DNA of 64,000 nt from assembly GCA_025677815.1 (NCBI GenBank), contig JAIXMP010000019.1:620001-684000 (forward strand). The letters are read 5' to 3'. The translations under genes were made by a program, and so were the position numbers. Each line of letters starts with the position of its first letter. Within the stretch, counting starts at the first letter, position 1. This document shows positions 48,557-60,367 of the stretch, piece after piece. The stretch comes from Phascolomyces articulosus. Its lineage: Eukaryota > Mucoromycota > Mucoromycetes > Mucorales > Lichtheimiaceae. The notes beneath the pieces are model-generated. The model did no database searches, was not told the DNA's origin, and saw only the letters and a program-made list of their open reading frames with translations.

Positions 48557-48953
48557 TTAAGAGTTTATTTCTGTCATATTTAATTTCTCCTCATCTATCT
48601 CACCATTCAAACACCCCCGTTTTTCCAGTTTTTCTTGTACTTCACTCTCGAGTAATTCTAAGCTTTCCTCAAATGGCCTAATAAAAAATGAACTGGATTA
48701 TTAAAGGGATAATCACCAATGATACTATAGATTTATCTTTTTCAAAAGCCCCCAATAAAAACAGAACATCATTTATGCAAAAAATTAAACCTTTACCATG
48801 AAGTGACAGGCTGTTGTAGCGTTGGTGCAAGTGAAGATGATGATTTCTGTTGAAATTCAAGGGTTGTTTGGCCATATGCAGCACATTGCCGTCCCATTTC
48901 TCTCACACCAAACAATGACGACTGTTGCTTCCCTTTGTATTTGTGGCTGCATT
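48557..48953 (-). pseudogene. Two-exon C-terminal coding fragment, unknown family
   Basis: Minus-strand exon HKYKGKQQSSLFGVREMGRQ / CAAYGQTTLEFQQKSSSSLA / PTLQQPVTSW, preceded by an AG acceptor near 48,953, joins through a GTAAAG...TTAG intron (about 48,801-48,679) to PFEESLELLESEVQEKLEKR ... NMTEINS and a stop at 48,557. Phases match. Nothing convincing was found for upstream exons, so this is a fragment or the tail of a gene with its 5' part lost. Function unknown. Confidence 0.45.
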
Positions 48954-49369
48954 AATATGTGTGTCAAAATGGAAGTAACAGTAACTAATAATTAGGATAC
49001 GTTAGTATTATGTCATTTGATAAAGTTGCATAAATTCTAACTATGCTTCTTTCAATTTTGACAGTTCTTTTTATTTTGGTCTTGTTTCTTAAGAACGAGA
49101 CCTTTTTAACTTGGCAATTTTTTGGTACACGGTCCCAGAATAGCTACAGTAGATAAAGTATCCTTGGGAAAAATATTTCTTTTGAGCCAAAAATTCAACG
49201 TCATTTCTGTTGCTAATAAACTAATAAAAAAAAAAAACCTAAACAAGTCAAACGTAACCGCGTATTCAAGAAAAAAAAAAGAGGTATGGGTCCAACTTGC
49301 GAAGTGCCCATTTAAGTCTTAGTCTTTTACAATTACACTTACAATAAATAGATTGATGACTATTTTGGA

Positions 49370-49920
49370 ACAGTATCATCTCACCCACTTCATTCACATC
49401 AATTCTTTTTCGTGCAAATGATCGACTACCAGTTAACTCATCGGATATCCACGTTACAACAGAGATTGCAAACATAATTCCAGTATTTGAAACCATTCAA
49501 AACTCGGAAGACTTCGATTTTAACTACACAGCACGCGATACTTCTACATTATCAAAAATGAAAGTCGATCGCGTTTTTACATGTGTTCCTGAATATCGAT
49601 ATTTCTATCCTCGTTTTTTTACAGGTGGCGAACGTAAATATCCTTTGATAGCCAAACAATTTGTTCTCGCTTTTCAATTGGAAAAATTTGACATGAACTC
49701 TTTTTTTTGAAAAAACTATGTCAGCTCATTGCAACCCCAGCTTCTAGTCCTTATCAGGTGCAAGATCCAAGAAAGTCTTTTTTGCCAGCTTTCGACCAAT
49801 TCTTTAATCTTCAACAAATCCCACCAAAACAGTACAGGCAACTTATTATTGATCATTGCTTTAAACAACCAACTGATGAATATAGGATATCAACCTCAAA
49901 GTACCGCGAGAGAGGGAACA
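49370..49920 (+). pseudogene. Decayed coding remnant ending in the shared 3' module
   Basis: An open stretch of more than 110 codons (about 49,377-49,709) reads LFRANDRLPVNSSDIHVTTE ... SKMKVDRVFTCVPEYRYFYP ... GGERKYPLIAKQFVLAFQLE to a TGA. Another frame then gives YQVQDPRKSFLPAFDQFFNL / QQIPPKQYRQLIIDHCFKQP. The upstream part is out of frame and lacks a plausible start. It leads directly into the module at 49,895-49,980. Unknown family, probably an element-borne ORF. Confidence 0.5.
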
Positions 49921-49980
49921 TATACCGGTAGGCGCAGGTCAATTCAACCTTCTACATTAATAAATGTAAATTTTAACCTA
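49895..49980 (+). repeat. Shared 3'-terminal module, copy 2
   Basis: Counterpart of 17,446-17,530 (same strand, roughly three quarters of bases alike by eye). It again follows a decayed plus-strand ORF, although the upstream ORFs of the two loci are not visibly related. Confidence 0.7.
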
Positions 49981-51329
49981 TATAATTAGTCCTTTTATTT
50001 CATATTCTATATTGTTTCTTTTCCCATTCTTTTTGGCCATTTACTGCCTTTCTTTTAACAAGTTTTTATTGTTTCAGTTTTAAAGGAAGTCTCTGTGAGT
50101 CCCTTATAACAACAAAGTATACAATTTTTTTCTTTCAATTCAGCCTTCGGGTATAAGTAATAAGCAAATGATATAAACATTACATACTAATGTCAACACA
50201 TATTTTTTATATAACGAAAAATTTCCCCGTTGCTGATACAAATAATTTGGTGATAAAAATCAATAGAGTCTAATGAACTAAACTAATATACAAAAGCTGT
50301 TTCTATTCATTTATATATTATATTTTGAGAAAAATAACAGTGTTTTTTATGATACTTTTACCCCTGCCAAACAACGATTCCAAAATATCACAGGTTGCTT
50401 GATATTCAAACTTGACATTCTTTACAGAAATTTTTCTCTTATGCAATCACTTTACCTAGTATTAGTTTTTACAGATGCAGGATCTTTGTTGGTAACATCT
50501 TTGTGTTTAGCCAGCATGATACTTATTATATAGGATTTAGAAAAGGAGAATAAGGTGAAAGATATATAATGATTCAATCTTTAACATTCATTGTTCCGTG
50601 AATTGCAGGATTATTCATGAAAAGATATTAATATGTGAGATCATAAAGTTCAATATTGACAAGTATTTGTTTACTAAACAAATTCCTTAGAACCATTACC
50701 GGCAGTTCTTTTTTTAAATGTTACAAGCGTCATTCTTGATGATTAGTGTACCAACTTCTATTCTTTATTTTGCTTGACCAAAAAAAATCCAGCACTGAAT
50801 CTGTAACAATAGAATTTTACATGCAAGATATTATAAAATGCAGAAATTGTTGTCAGTGTCATTGATTTGTTTTATAACAATGAGGTTCACGCAGTAATTG
50901 ATTCTTTCATCGAAACAAAGAGCAATCAAATACTGTTATAGATTCTAATGATGATGCTAAGAAATTCTTACTTTTATATTCTTCTTATTTCTGTAAGTTT
51001 TTTCTTATTGATTCAGAAGAAGAATGCGCTAGCTTGCAATAGTAACACCACCTTCATTTGTATAACTTTATCAGTATTACAGATCAGGATACATCATCAA
51101 GTCGTATCATCTTCTCATACATTGTATAAGTGAGTCAAGCGAAAAAATACAAATTAACTAGTAATTCTATTGACAACCATCACTATTTCCTAAACAGGAC
51201 AATTAGTGATTTGAATAATTAGACTATTTAAATCCATGGTTCAACAAAGTAATTTAAGTTTCTGTTACAAGCAACCCTTTTTTATTTTCACGTGGCAAAC
51301 CATCTTTATCCTCTCCTTTTTTTTTTAGT
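49981..51329. other. Intergenic, no gene recognised
   Basis: AT-rich DNA between the decayed element and the Pex24-type gene. A 61-codon ORF at 50,948 has no supporting features. The promoter of the Pex24-type gene should lie at the right end. Confidence 0.45.
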
Positions 51330-53234
51330 ATGTCCCATACTTTTAAAACAAAAACCTTTCATAAACCAACGAATTGTGAAGCTTGTGATGGCTTACTCTG
51401 GGGTGTTCGACGACAAGGACGACAATGCCAAGGTAAAATAGACCATCGAAAAAACCCTATTTCTATTTTTTTTTTCATATTAAAAAAATGAAGTATAATA
51501 TAAACTCATCGATCAAGGTTGTGGTTATACATGTCATGACGATTGTACCATTGCCGCTCCACCAAAGTGTTCCTTTATCAATATAAACAATAACAACAAC
51601 AATAATAACTATGGACCCTCATCACCTGGGACGAAAAATGTACCAGGCACATTATTGAGTCAAACCAATACGACAGCGACAACATCAGAACATATTCAAA
51701 ATGTCATTGTCACTGCAGCTATCCATGCTGCTGACAGTACCGATCCACCCAATGAATACCTTGCCAATTTACCACCTTTGAATGCTCAAATTTCAGCCAA
51801 AAACTTTGTACGCTTTGCTTCCCGTTGTGGATTTATGTTTTCTTTTCGTGACTCTGTCCTTTTATTATTAAGTTGGGAAAAACCATTAGATACCTGTGTT
51901 GCTATGGCGATTTATTGTATGATCTGTAAGTTTGTACCCAAGCAAACCAACAAAAAAAAATGTTACTTTATATCACGTCATATTTTTTATCCAAATTCGA
52001 GAGAGTTGACGGTTGATTGTGTACTCTTTTTATACATTTTAGGCTTTCATCCAAAATTATTATTATTAGCACCACAAGTGATTTTATTGAATATCATTAT
52101 TAGTGCCTATTCCAAACGACATGAGCGCCAACAACGTGAAGCAGAACAAGCAGCAACAGCAGGAGCAGGAGGAAGAACGGCAGCCATGAGAGCTGCCGTA
52201 GCCGAAAATTCACCCGAATATTTACGTAACATGCAAAATTTACAAAACATGATGGGTGAAGTGAGTGATGGTTATGATGCTGTCGTGAATAATATGCATT
52301 TTGTCGACTGGTCTTCTGAAGCCACCACTTGGTTCATCTTACAAATGGTCATCTTATCTTCTATTGGATTGATTTTCGTCATTTGGTTTGTCCCATTGCA
52401 TTTATTGGCATTGCAAGCTGGTATCACTGTGTTCATGTCCAATACTCGATTTGCCAAATACTGTATGCGGGAATTTTCTCCTTATTTGATCAATTATGCC
52501 AAGGCACGATTACAAATTGCTACAGAATGGTATACCGAATTTGAAAAACAGGTGGATGAACAAGAACGTGTTCGTGAAGTATCATTGTATGAAAATCAAA
52601 GATGGTGGTCTGAAAGTGGATTTGCTCCTCAGGTAAAAAAAAAGAATCATTGAAAGTAATAGCTAAAAATGGCAACAAATGGTCCTGATACACCTTGGTT
52701 TATTTGTGATAGTTGTTGGATAATGAACGAAATGCTTGGTCTGATTTATCTGGTTCTGTGCAATTACCACCCAAAGAAGATATGGCGGCACCTAAAGGAT
52801 ATCGTTGGACACAGGATAATTGGAAACTTGACACAGCTGGACCTTGGATTGATGATACTTTAGGCATTGGTAAGCTTTTATTTTCTTTATTCGTCATTAT
52901 ACCCATTGAGTCATGAAACTGCTTCCAAATAACTAATACCATTGTGTTTTAATAATTTATTAGAGGTAAAAACTTTTTTGAGATTATACTAACAACATAG
53001 ATGACGGGTTACATGCTTTTTGTTATTAACATGATTTTCTAAATAAACCAATGTTATATATAGTTCTTGGTATCTCCTGAAGAAGGTGGATGGGTATACA
53101 CTGACAATAATTGGGAATATTCTGGCAAGAAACAAGAACGTCCAGCAAGATTAACACGGCGACGACGCTGGATTAGACAATGTGAACGTATTCCAAATAA
53201 TGCAGTACCTTCCTCTTCCTCTATCAAAAAATAA
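51330..53234 (+). CDS. C1-domain plus Pex24/dysferlin-type integral membrane protein (peroxin-like)
   Basis: Exons 51330-51432, 51518-51925, 52043-52632, 52713-52869 and 53064-53234, 476 aa if the 2-nt microexon proposed in the findings is used. An N-terminal C1 zinc finger (HTFKTKTFHKPTNCEACDGL, LWGVRRQGRQC, GYTCHDDC) should bind diacylglycerol or membranes. An Asn/Thr-rich linker follows, then a Pex24-family core with hydrophobic spans (VLLLLSWEKPLDTCVAMAIY; LLLLAPQVILLNIIISAY; FILQMVILSSIGLIFVIWFV; PLHLLALQAGITVFM). The C terminus is a split dysferlin domain: ENQRWW / ERNAWSD, then GGWVYTDNNWEYS and the Arg-rich end RPARLTRRRRWIRQCER. Yeast Pex23/24/30 family members shape the ER and regulate peroxisome number. 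It converges on PRP19. The start is the first Met, placed immediately before the C1 domain. Confidence 0.88.
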
Positions 53235-53440
53235 TTTTTTTTCCTCTCAAAATTATTCTCTTTTCCTCCCTCCCTCTCATTCTCAATCATCCATCATAAT
53301 AGTAGTAATAGTAATACTTTTATATATTTTTTATAAATGTTTTTATACCAAAAAAAAATCAATACAATGCTTTGTTATTTTCCTTTATTTTCTTTGACGT
53401 ATAATTTTTGGATTTTTTAAAAAAAACAATGATTAAAAAA

Positions 53441-53477
53441 TTGGGATGTTAGGGAAGGGAAGGGAAGGGAAGGGAGA
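53441..53477. repeat. (GGGAA)n repeat, G-quadruplex-capable
   Basis: Five consecutive GGGAA-type units on the plus strand (about 53,452-53,477) lie in the gap between the convergent Pex24-type gene (stop 53234) and PRP19 (stop 53482). Five or more closely spaced GGG runs meet the usual G4 pattern. Confidence 0.9.
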
Positions 53478-53481
53478 TTTT

Positions 53482-55587
53482 CTAGTTAGGTGCACTATAA
53501 TATCGTACAGTACGGTCCAAACCAGCAGCCAATAATGATTTAGCCAAAGGAGCCCATTTAAGGCCTGTAACTTCAGCGGTGTTATCGGAAAAGGAGGCCA
53601 ATTGAGAACCATCCTTGGCTTTAAGAATTCTAACATCGGTGCCACCTACAGCCAAGTATTGTGCATAGTTATCAAATGACAAGGAATTGATCTTGTATCC
53701 TTCATCCAATGTAAATGTCTTGGTATTGCTGAGTTTACGTAAATCCCAAAGTTTAACCAAGTTGTCTTCTGATGCAGTTGCCAAGATATAACTATAATGC
53801 AAATTATTAAAAAAAAGTTACATGAGTGTTTCTTGTCTTGTAAAACAATATCTCTTTTCCCTCCCCCCCTTTTAACACTGGAAAGTAATAATAATCGATG
53901 ACTTACCCATTTTCAGAGAATGCCAAGGCATTGATTTTACCAGTGTGTTCACCAAATGTAGCAGCGATACGTTGGGCCTTGACATCCCAAATACGAACAG
54001 TCGAATCAGCAGTACCGGCACCAAGAATCATACCATCAGGATGGAATTCAATAGCGGTATAACCAGCTTGAGTTTCAGGATCGATAGCATCCACAATTGA
54101 CTTGCCTGATTCGAAATCATAGAATGACCATTTGCTGTCCATACCAGCACTAACAAAGTAATCCTTGGATGGATGAACTGCAAGATCCGTTGCTTCTCCG
54201 TTGTGTGCTGTAATGTTGTGTCCGACATGATAACCTATTTTTTTGAAGATTTAGATAAGTCGATCTTGATCTACATATATATATATATTGATACATGATC
54301 TGCAATTGCTGTTAATTTTTACCTTTGCTTCCTCCAGGAACCCAAATACGAACATGCTTATCAGCACTTGCACTAATAGCAATATCGCGTTCTACTTCTT
54401 GTCCTCTGAATTTAACAGCAGTCACCTTCTTGGTATGTCCAGTAAGGTTTGCAAAAATCTTTTCTTCAGCCTTGTTGTAAATTTGTACATGCTTATCATT
54501 ACCACCTGTAAGAACAAGCTGACCACTATGATCAACATCCACACAGGTAATACCAGGGGAACGCGATGTGTGCATGGATGGAATGGTCAAAGTTTCAGTA
54601 AATGTCTTGATTTCATCAACAGAAGTATGTTCAGCTGGTGGCTTTCTCTTACGACGACCTTCCGATAAACTAATTTAAATAAAGATTAGAATGTATGTTA
54701 TTCCATCAAACCATTATCCATTCCTTTTTTCCCTCTTATTTTTAATAAATACATACGCTTTGTTAGTTTCATCAAGCTTGCTTACAACTTCTTCTGGTAA
54801 TCCTGAACTATCTACTTCCATTGATTCTGATGATGCTTCTGGTGCTTGAGCAGGTGCTGATGTACCCAAATGCTCCTGAACATTTGAAAGTGCTCTAAAT
54901 AAAGAAAAATCAAATGAGTAAAGAAATCCGATGGTTCAAACATATAAATATTCATGAGAAAACACGTACTCGCGAGCCGCATCACGTTCTTTCTTCAAAC
55001 GAGCAATAACACGAGTAGCAGCGTCATTTTGATACAATGCATGCGATAATTCTTGTCGTACTTGTTGATATTGTTGCTTCAATGTAAATGCTTCTAACAT
55101 GACACTATCCCATTCATTTTGAAGTGCTGATAAAAGTGATGGTACTGATGAAAGTTTAGGTGGTCGTGGTCGTACAATCTCTGGATCTATTTTTTTTTAA
55201 AAAAAAATAAATAAATGTGTCATACTACGCGTCAATAACAACATCAACATTACAACAAAAAAAAAAGAATCTTGTTCTTTTTTTTAATTTTCTCTAATCT
55301 ATCCATCTATTTAAATAAATCAAAGTATTCCAACTTACGTGCTTTGACTTCAACCAAATCGTCCACAGTCAATTCTTCACCTGATACGGGATCTTTGCCA
55401 TGATCAGCAATATACTTTTCAATCAATCGTTTTTCATAAAGTGTGCCAGATTTGACAGAAACAACAGGTTGTTCAGGAGCTTCGCCAGAAACTGAAAAGA
55501 ATAAAATGGGATTAATAAGATGATGGTAATAATATGGATCTGATCCATCGTCTAAGAAAAATAAATAAACTTACTCGCACAGAACAT
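53482..55587 (-). CDS. PRP19: Pre-mRNA-processing factor 19, U-box E3 ligase of the NineTeen complex
   Basis: Eight exons, about 500 aa. The first exon encodes only MFCA (55587), as in many PRP19 genes. The U-box follows ([40 protein letters not shown]), then the coiled-coil tetramerisation region ([34 protein letters not shown]), an acidic linker, and a seven-bladed WD40 domain ([100 protein letters not shown]), stop at 53482. It ubiquitylates spliceosomal proteins and is required for spliceosome activation, with a DNA-repair role. All domains are complete. Confidence 0.97.
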
Positions 55588-56062
55588 TTTTTTTTATATA
55601 ATGATGTCCTCTTTAGTTGTACGGAGAAAGCACACGCAGTTCAACTTGAACGGGAATAGAGAAACTGTTGAAATCGTACCGACAGTCACGTTCTTTGAAA
55701 TGAATTCTATTCAGCCGCCTGCGAACAAATGGCATGCATTAATTGCCAATGGATTATCGACTGTGTAACTTTAAATTCAAATGCCCTTCCTTTTCACCAT
55801 CAGTGAAATATTCAGATTGTGGGATTGTAATGGCACGTATTGAAGAGAGTGTTAAAAGTTCAAAAAGTAAAACAATAAAAAGCTTTCCTCTCTTAATAAT
55901 GTGATTCGGTCCACATGAAATAAATGTTCATATGGATAATGTATTATTTAAATTTAAAATTATATATAACATATAACAAGGTAAATAATATTCATCAAAT
56001 ACTTCACATAGTATTGGATAGTTCTTTTCATTTTCTCCAATTTATTAATTAAATTTTCTTTT
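55588..56062. other. PRP19 promoter region
   Basis: About 470 nt upstream of PRP19 on the minus strand, holding its leader and promoter. The right half is AT-rich flank of the decayed transposase. No further gene seen. Confidence 0.45.
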
Positions 56063-57634
56063 TTATTTAAAATGTACAAACGTATCCCACTCGTTTTGCA
56101 ATTGAGTATCACTCATTTCTGGGCTATGATTGAATAGAAACTCTTCTGCATGATTTTTTAATGCTACTGCTCGATGCATTCTTCGTTTCAATGTTTGTGT
56201 TATAAATAATTTAATATTTTATATGAGCGTTTGATAATATATATATAATTTATTGAAGCATATTCTTACGCAAATTCATGATCCAGTATGTGTTTCCTTG
56301 TAATGCTGTACGTATAACATGTGACAAGGTAATAATTCTGTTATCGGCACCCATTTGTCTGGTCACATCAAGGAATCTTTCTAGGTCGTTTAAAATTTTT
56401 ATGGTAGCCATGCATATATGCATGAAATACACTGACACACGCGTTGAAGCTATTCTCATTCAAGTCTTTATGCGTGGCCCACACAAAAAGAAAAAAAAAC
56501 GATAGTTCGATTGTTATCTATGGACAGCATAGACATATACTTACATATATTTTCTTTCTTTTTTAAACAGTACACATATCATTAGTGCCTCTACAAAACG
56601 ACAAACAATGTCATAATATACATTAAATGTTGCTCCATACTTATCCTTATGGATCTTGATTAGGATAAGAGGAAAAATATATCTAAAGAAAAAAAAATGT
56701 ATATATATATAGTAGCTAATCCGTTGTAATCAAAAGATGCGTATGTATCAACTAATATATATTTACCCAAATATCTCACTAGCACAAATACATAAAAAAT
56801 ATACCTTTCCCCTGGTGTATGGATGTTTGTCATATGAAACACAATAGAGTATATTGCACATCCAGAGCCCATTAATCTTAAAATTGAGTGCTTTTCTTTA
56901 TCATTTACCGTGTCAGTTGATGTCACGGCTTTAAACTGGCTGTCATAGTTATCATTTTCTTTTTTAAAAGCTCCGGTGTCCGCATTATCATAAAGATGCT
57001 TACTTCTATCAGCTTCAAAAAACGGAGAGAGATTTTCATAATTTACCTGATTATTGTTACTAGCACGCAAGGGCAACTGATAACCGCCATCAAAAGTGGC
57101 TGACATTGTACCATCCTGTAAAAAAAAAGTATAATAATTTTTCCTTCAGTATTAATAAGGTTAGTGTACATATACATGAATATATAACTAACTCATAGTA
57201 GGACACGCAGAAAACAAGGTATGTCTAAATAAGGGCTTTCTCCGCGGATCACCTTGGAAAAGATCATCAACTCTATTGAGAATCCGACGAAAAATGAAAT
57301 AGTCATTATTCGAAGTCTTTCGAATCTTGTCCTTATCCTTTTTTATAATTTAATGTGGTTTTATTATGTTGAGCATAGCTGTCAGCTTATATTTCTTATT
57401 CACTAGTGTATAAATTACCTCGGAGCAGTCATGCATAGTAGCATGGCTACAAGTAAATGTTTGAGCTGACAAGTGACCTTCAACACGCAATTCACTATAA
57501 AATCTCATTAATGAAAAGCGAATACCAATCTGTGGCAAATGCGGTGTAGAAGGACACAATTGATGCTTAAACTGATGTAACTGAAACTGCATCCAGTGAA
57601 GGCAACATTTCAGATGCCTATTATATGTACACAT
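56063..57634 (-). pseudogene. Decayed KDZ-superfamily transposase
   Basis: Exon-like blocks on the minus strand read LCPSTPHLPQIGIRFSLMRF (57.6-57.4 kb), DKIRKTSNNDYFIFRRILNR, MSATFDGGYQLPLRASNNN (first catalytic-type Asp), GSGCAIYSIVFHMTNIHTPG, then HKDKYGATFNVYYDIVCRFV, the hallmark VSVFHAYMHGYHKNF (about 56,404-56,425), and FLDVTRQMGADNRIITLSHV. A C-terminal exon (TLKRRMHRAVALKNHAEEFL ... NEWDTFVHFK) stops at 56063. YDI-C and FHAYMHG in this order identify KDZ (Kyakuja-Dileera-Zisupton) DDE transposases. The expected DGEG-x-ER block after FHAYMHG is missing: the frame breaks with a TGA and resumes beyond it, so the catalytic Glu is lost. It is therefore dead. I could not place terminal repeats. 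Confidence 0.78.
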
Positions 57635-60367
57635 TATTATATTAATAATAATGGTATTATTCTACAACTAATAATATAATAAAAGGTGATAAATATCATC
57701 CTCACATATAATGTATTTAATTGGAGAAAAAATATTTACGTTTATTATTATAGGTACCTTTCATATCATTACCCGAAAATAGTGAAGGATATAAAATAGA
57801 GAAAGTAATATTATATATACATTCTTGTTTAATACAAGTTTATTTAGGATAAATTCAAATTTGTCTGGATTCAAACATCGAATATATTTTTCTGAGGCTC
57901 GTAACTTTTTTTCTGGTGATGATATATTGCTGCAATCATTTTCATCAGTTGTTCAATTGCATTTTTTTTGAATCTCAAGCGTTTACAAAACTAGTATTAT
58001 GATGAGCCATATCATATAATGTGTCAAAATAATGAGGTAATATCTGATGAATGGATTTATACTACTACTACTACTACTACTGTAATCAATTATGAACTGA
58101 GTTGATTTGGAAGCGTTCTATAGTTTTTTATAGAATAATGATACTCTTATAAAGCTCAGTTTCTTGTATCTCAAAATCTATAGTGTTACTCAAAGTATAT
58201 ATATATATATATATACGTCACTTATCAAAACCTCTTGGTATCATTGCCCTATCTTTACCTAACTAACTACTATATATATAAATGGTTGACATATAGACCT
58301 AAAATAATAGGGTCATTTTTGCCAAGAGTAGAGTAGTAATAGTAGTACATCCCTAGTTATTATTACTACTCCTCTCCCGTTTTGGTGGCGTAATGAAAAG
58401 TGGCAACTGAATGAAAAAGGAGTGAATTACATAAATATGAGGAGTTATCCAGCAGTAGTACTTGTATATAGAATAATAGAGATTATTTTTCTGGTCTTCT
58501 CCTTACTTTTAAGAATAATGACAAATAGAACGACACGTCATTATTTCTTCTTTATCTAAATGATAACTCTAACTTAATAATACCAAGAAAAAAAGAAGAC
58601 AACGGTTCTTAGTATATAGACGGACTATAATATAATACGTTTACGTTCATGATTTAGCCTTGGTATCCATAAAATTGATTGTCCTCCTCCCCCAAAAAGC
58701 CCATTGTGTACAATGTTACACACGAACATCAAAAAAGAAATAATCCATAAAACCGGGTTTTAAATTGTTTTTAAAACGGGTTCCGATGGACATCATTTTC
58801 AAATGGATTATCAGCAGGATGTATATAAGTCATGACTTGTAAAAGCTTCATTGGTATCTAGGAATCATCATACAGTTGCTTGTATTTATCATTTATTCTT
58901 GTCATGGGGATAAGAACAAGTCCGTTGATGATGAGATTTTAAATTGAATCATCACCTGGACTTTTTCATTCCGAAATATGATAACTTGCTTGTGATGGGT
59001 GGCACTTACATTGATGAATAACCATGAGTTTTTATTAGTTGCTCACCTGAATTCCCCAAGAAATATAATACATATGGTTCTTGATGATAATAATGAAGAT
59101 GATGACAATGGTCTTGATATTTTGTTTTTTGGTAGTTTATAATAATAATTATTATTATAACTAAAAAGAAGAATTGTCTTGGCCGTTTTTCTTTTCATAA
59201 GCTTACATATCTATACCCCTTTTTTATGGTGATCCTGTTAAAAAAAGAAAATAGGTTTTATGGAAATGTCAAATGTATATCCCATAAAAGGTAATTATGA
59301 TACTTTGAGGGTACTAGTAGTAGTTTTTTTCTTTCTCTTGGCAAATCCTACTTTTGTTTTTATATGCAAGGTTTCACTTAATCAACTCACTTTGTTTGAG
59401 AAACGTGCATAAAAAAACAACAAATTTTGTATATGTAATAACTAGTAGGGTACTAGTAGTTAGTAGTATATAAAAGCAATGCCTTGCGTTATTATTGATG
59501 ATGAATGCAAAGATGATACGATGATCAAGTCCATATTCAAATTAAAAATTATCCAATCTCTCTGTATTTCTGTAAGGATATATGCGCGATTCATGATAAG
59601 ATGCACAGTGTCAATGAAATCTGCATATTCAATATATAAAAGTATAACACTTGGACTTTTTTGATATGTTGTAAAAAAATCATTCACTTTCTTTGCTTGT
59701 GTACCTGCGAGTTATTTTAAAAAAAAATCGATATATTATTGTTGTGATGATGATGATGTTAATGATAAATATATTATATCAATATATACTAGAAAAGAAT
59801 CATAATCATCATGTACTAATGTGTATGTGTGGTGCTTTTCAATATATACAATGATGCCAAGACATTTTGCATCTGCGCGCGCGAAAGGAAAAAAAAAAAA
59901 AAGAGTGTGAAAAAAGAGAGAGAAAGAGAGAAATAAAAGCCTTTTTTTCATTGCCAAGACATAAAAAACTGACCCTAATTTTGTTTTTTTTTAACCACCC
60001 CCCACACATATAACATACACTCCGTCGATCATCATTCTCCATTTGGAAAAAGACATATTGATTTTAATCACCGCAATGATGAATTGCTCCTTAAGCATTG
60101 AAAAGTTTACCGCCAAGATTTTATACAATTCATATTTAATAAAGCAATTCAACGCATGTCTTTTTCCTCTTTCTTTTTTATCTAAATTTAATTTATTATT
60201 ATTATAATCATCAATAGTAATAGATAGTCTATTCCAATTCATTTTTATTTTCATTCATCTATCTATCAATTCCAGTCCAATTCATCAAACAAACGAACGC
60301 TCATTTTTTTTTATTTATATTAACAACCTATCAAACCAACCAAGCAACAACTACAACAACAGTAATT
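57635..60367. other. Intergenic, 5' region of the ankyrin gene
   Basis: No gene recognised. A short (CTA)n microsatellite at about 58,060-58,081 and a (TA)n run near 58,196-58,215 are present. The right end (60,240-60,367) has a CAA/CCAAT-rich leader before the ankyrin ATG. Confidence 0.5.

Noticed and set aside
49122..49322. 66-codon plus-strand ORF MVHGPRIATVDKVSLGKIFL...
   Set aside because: Half of it is encoded by A runs, it is out of phase with the coding remnant at 49.37 kb, and it shows no motif.
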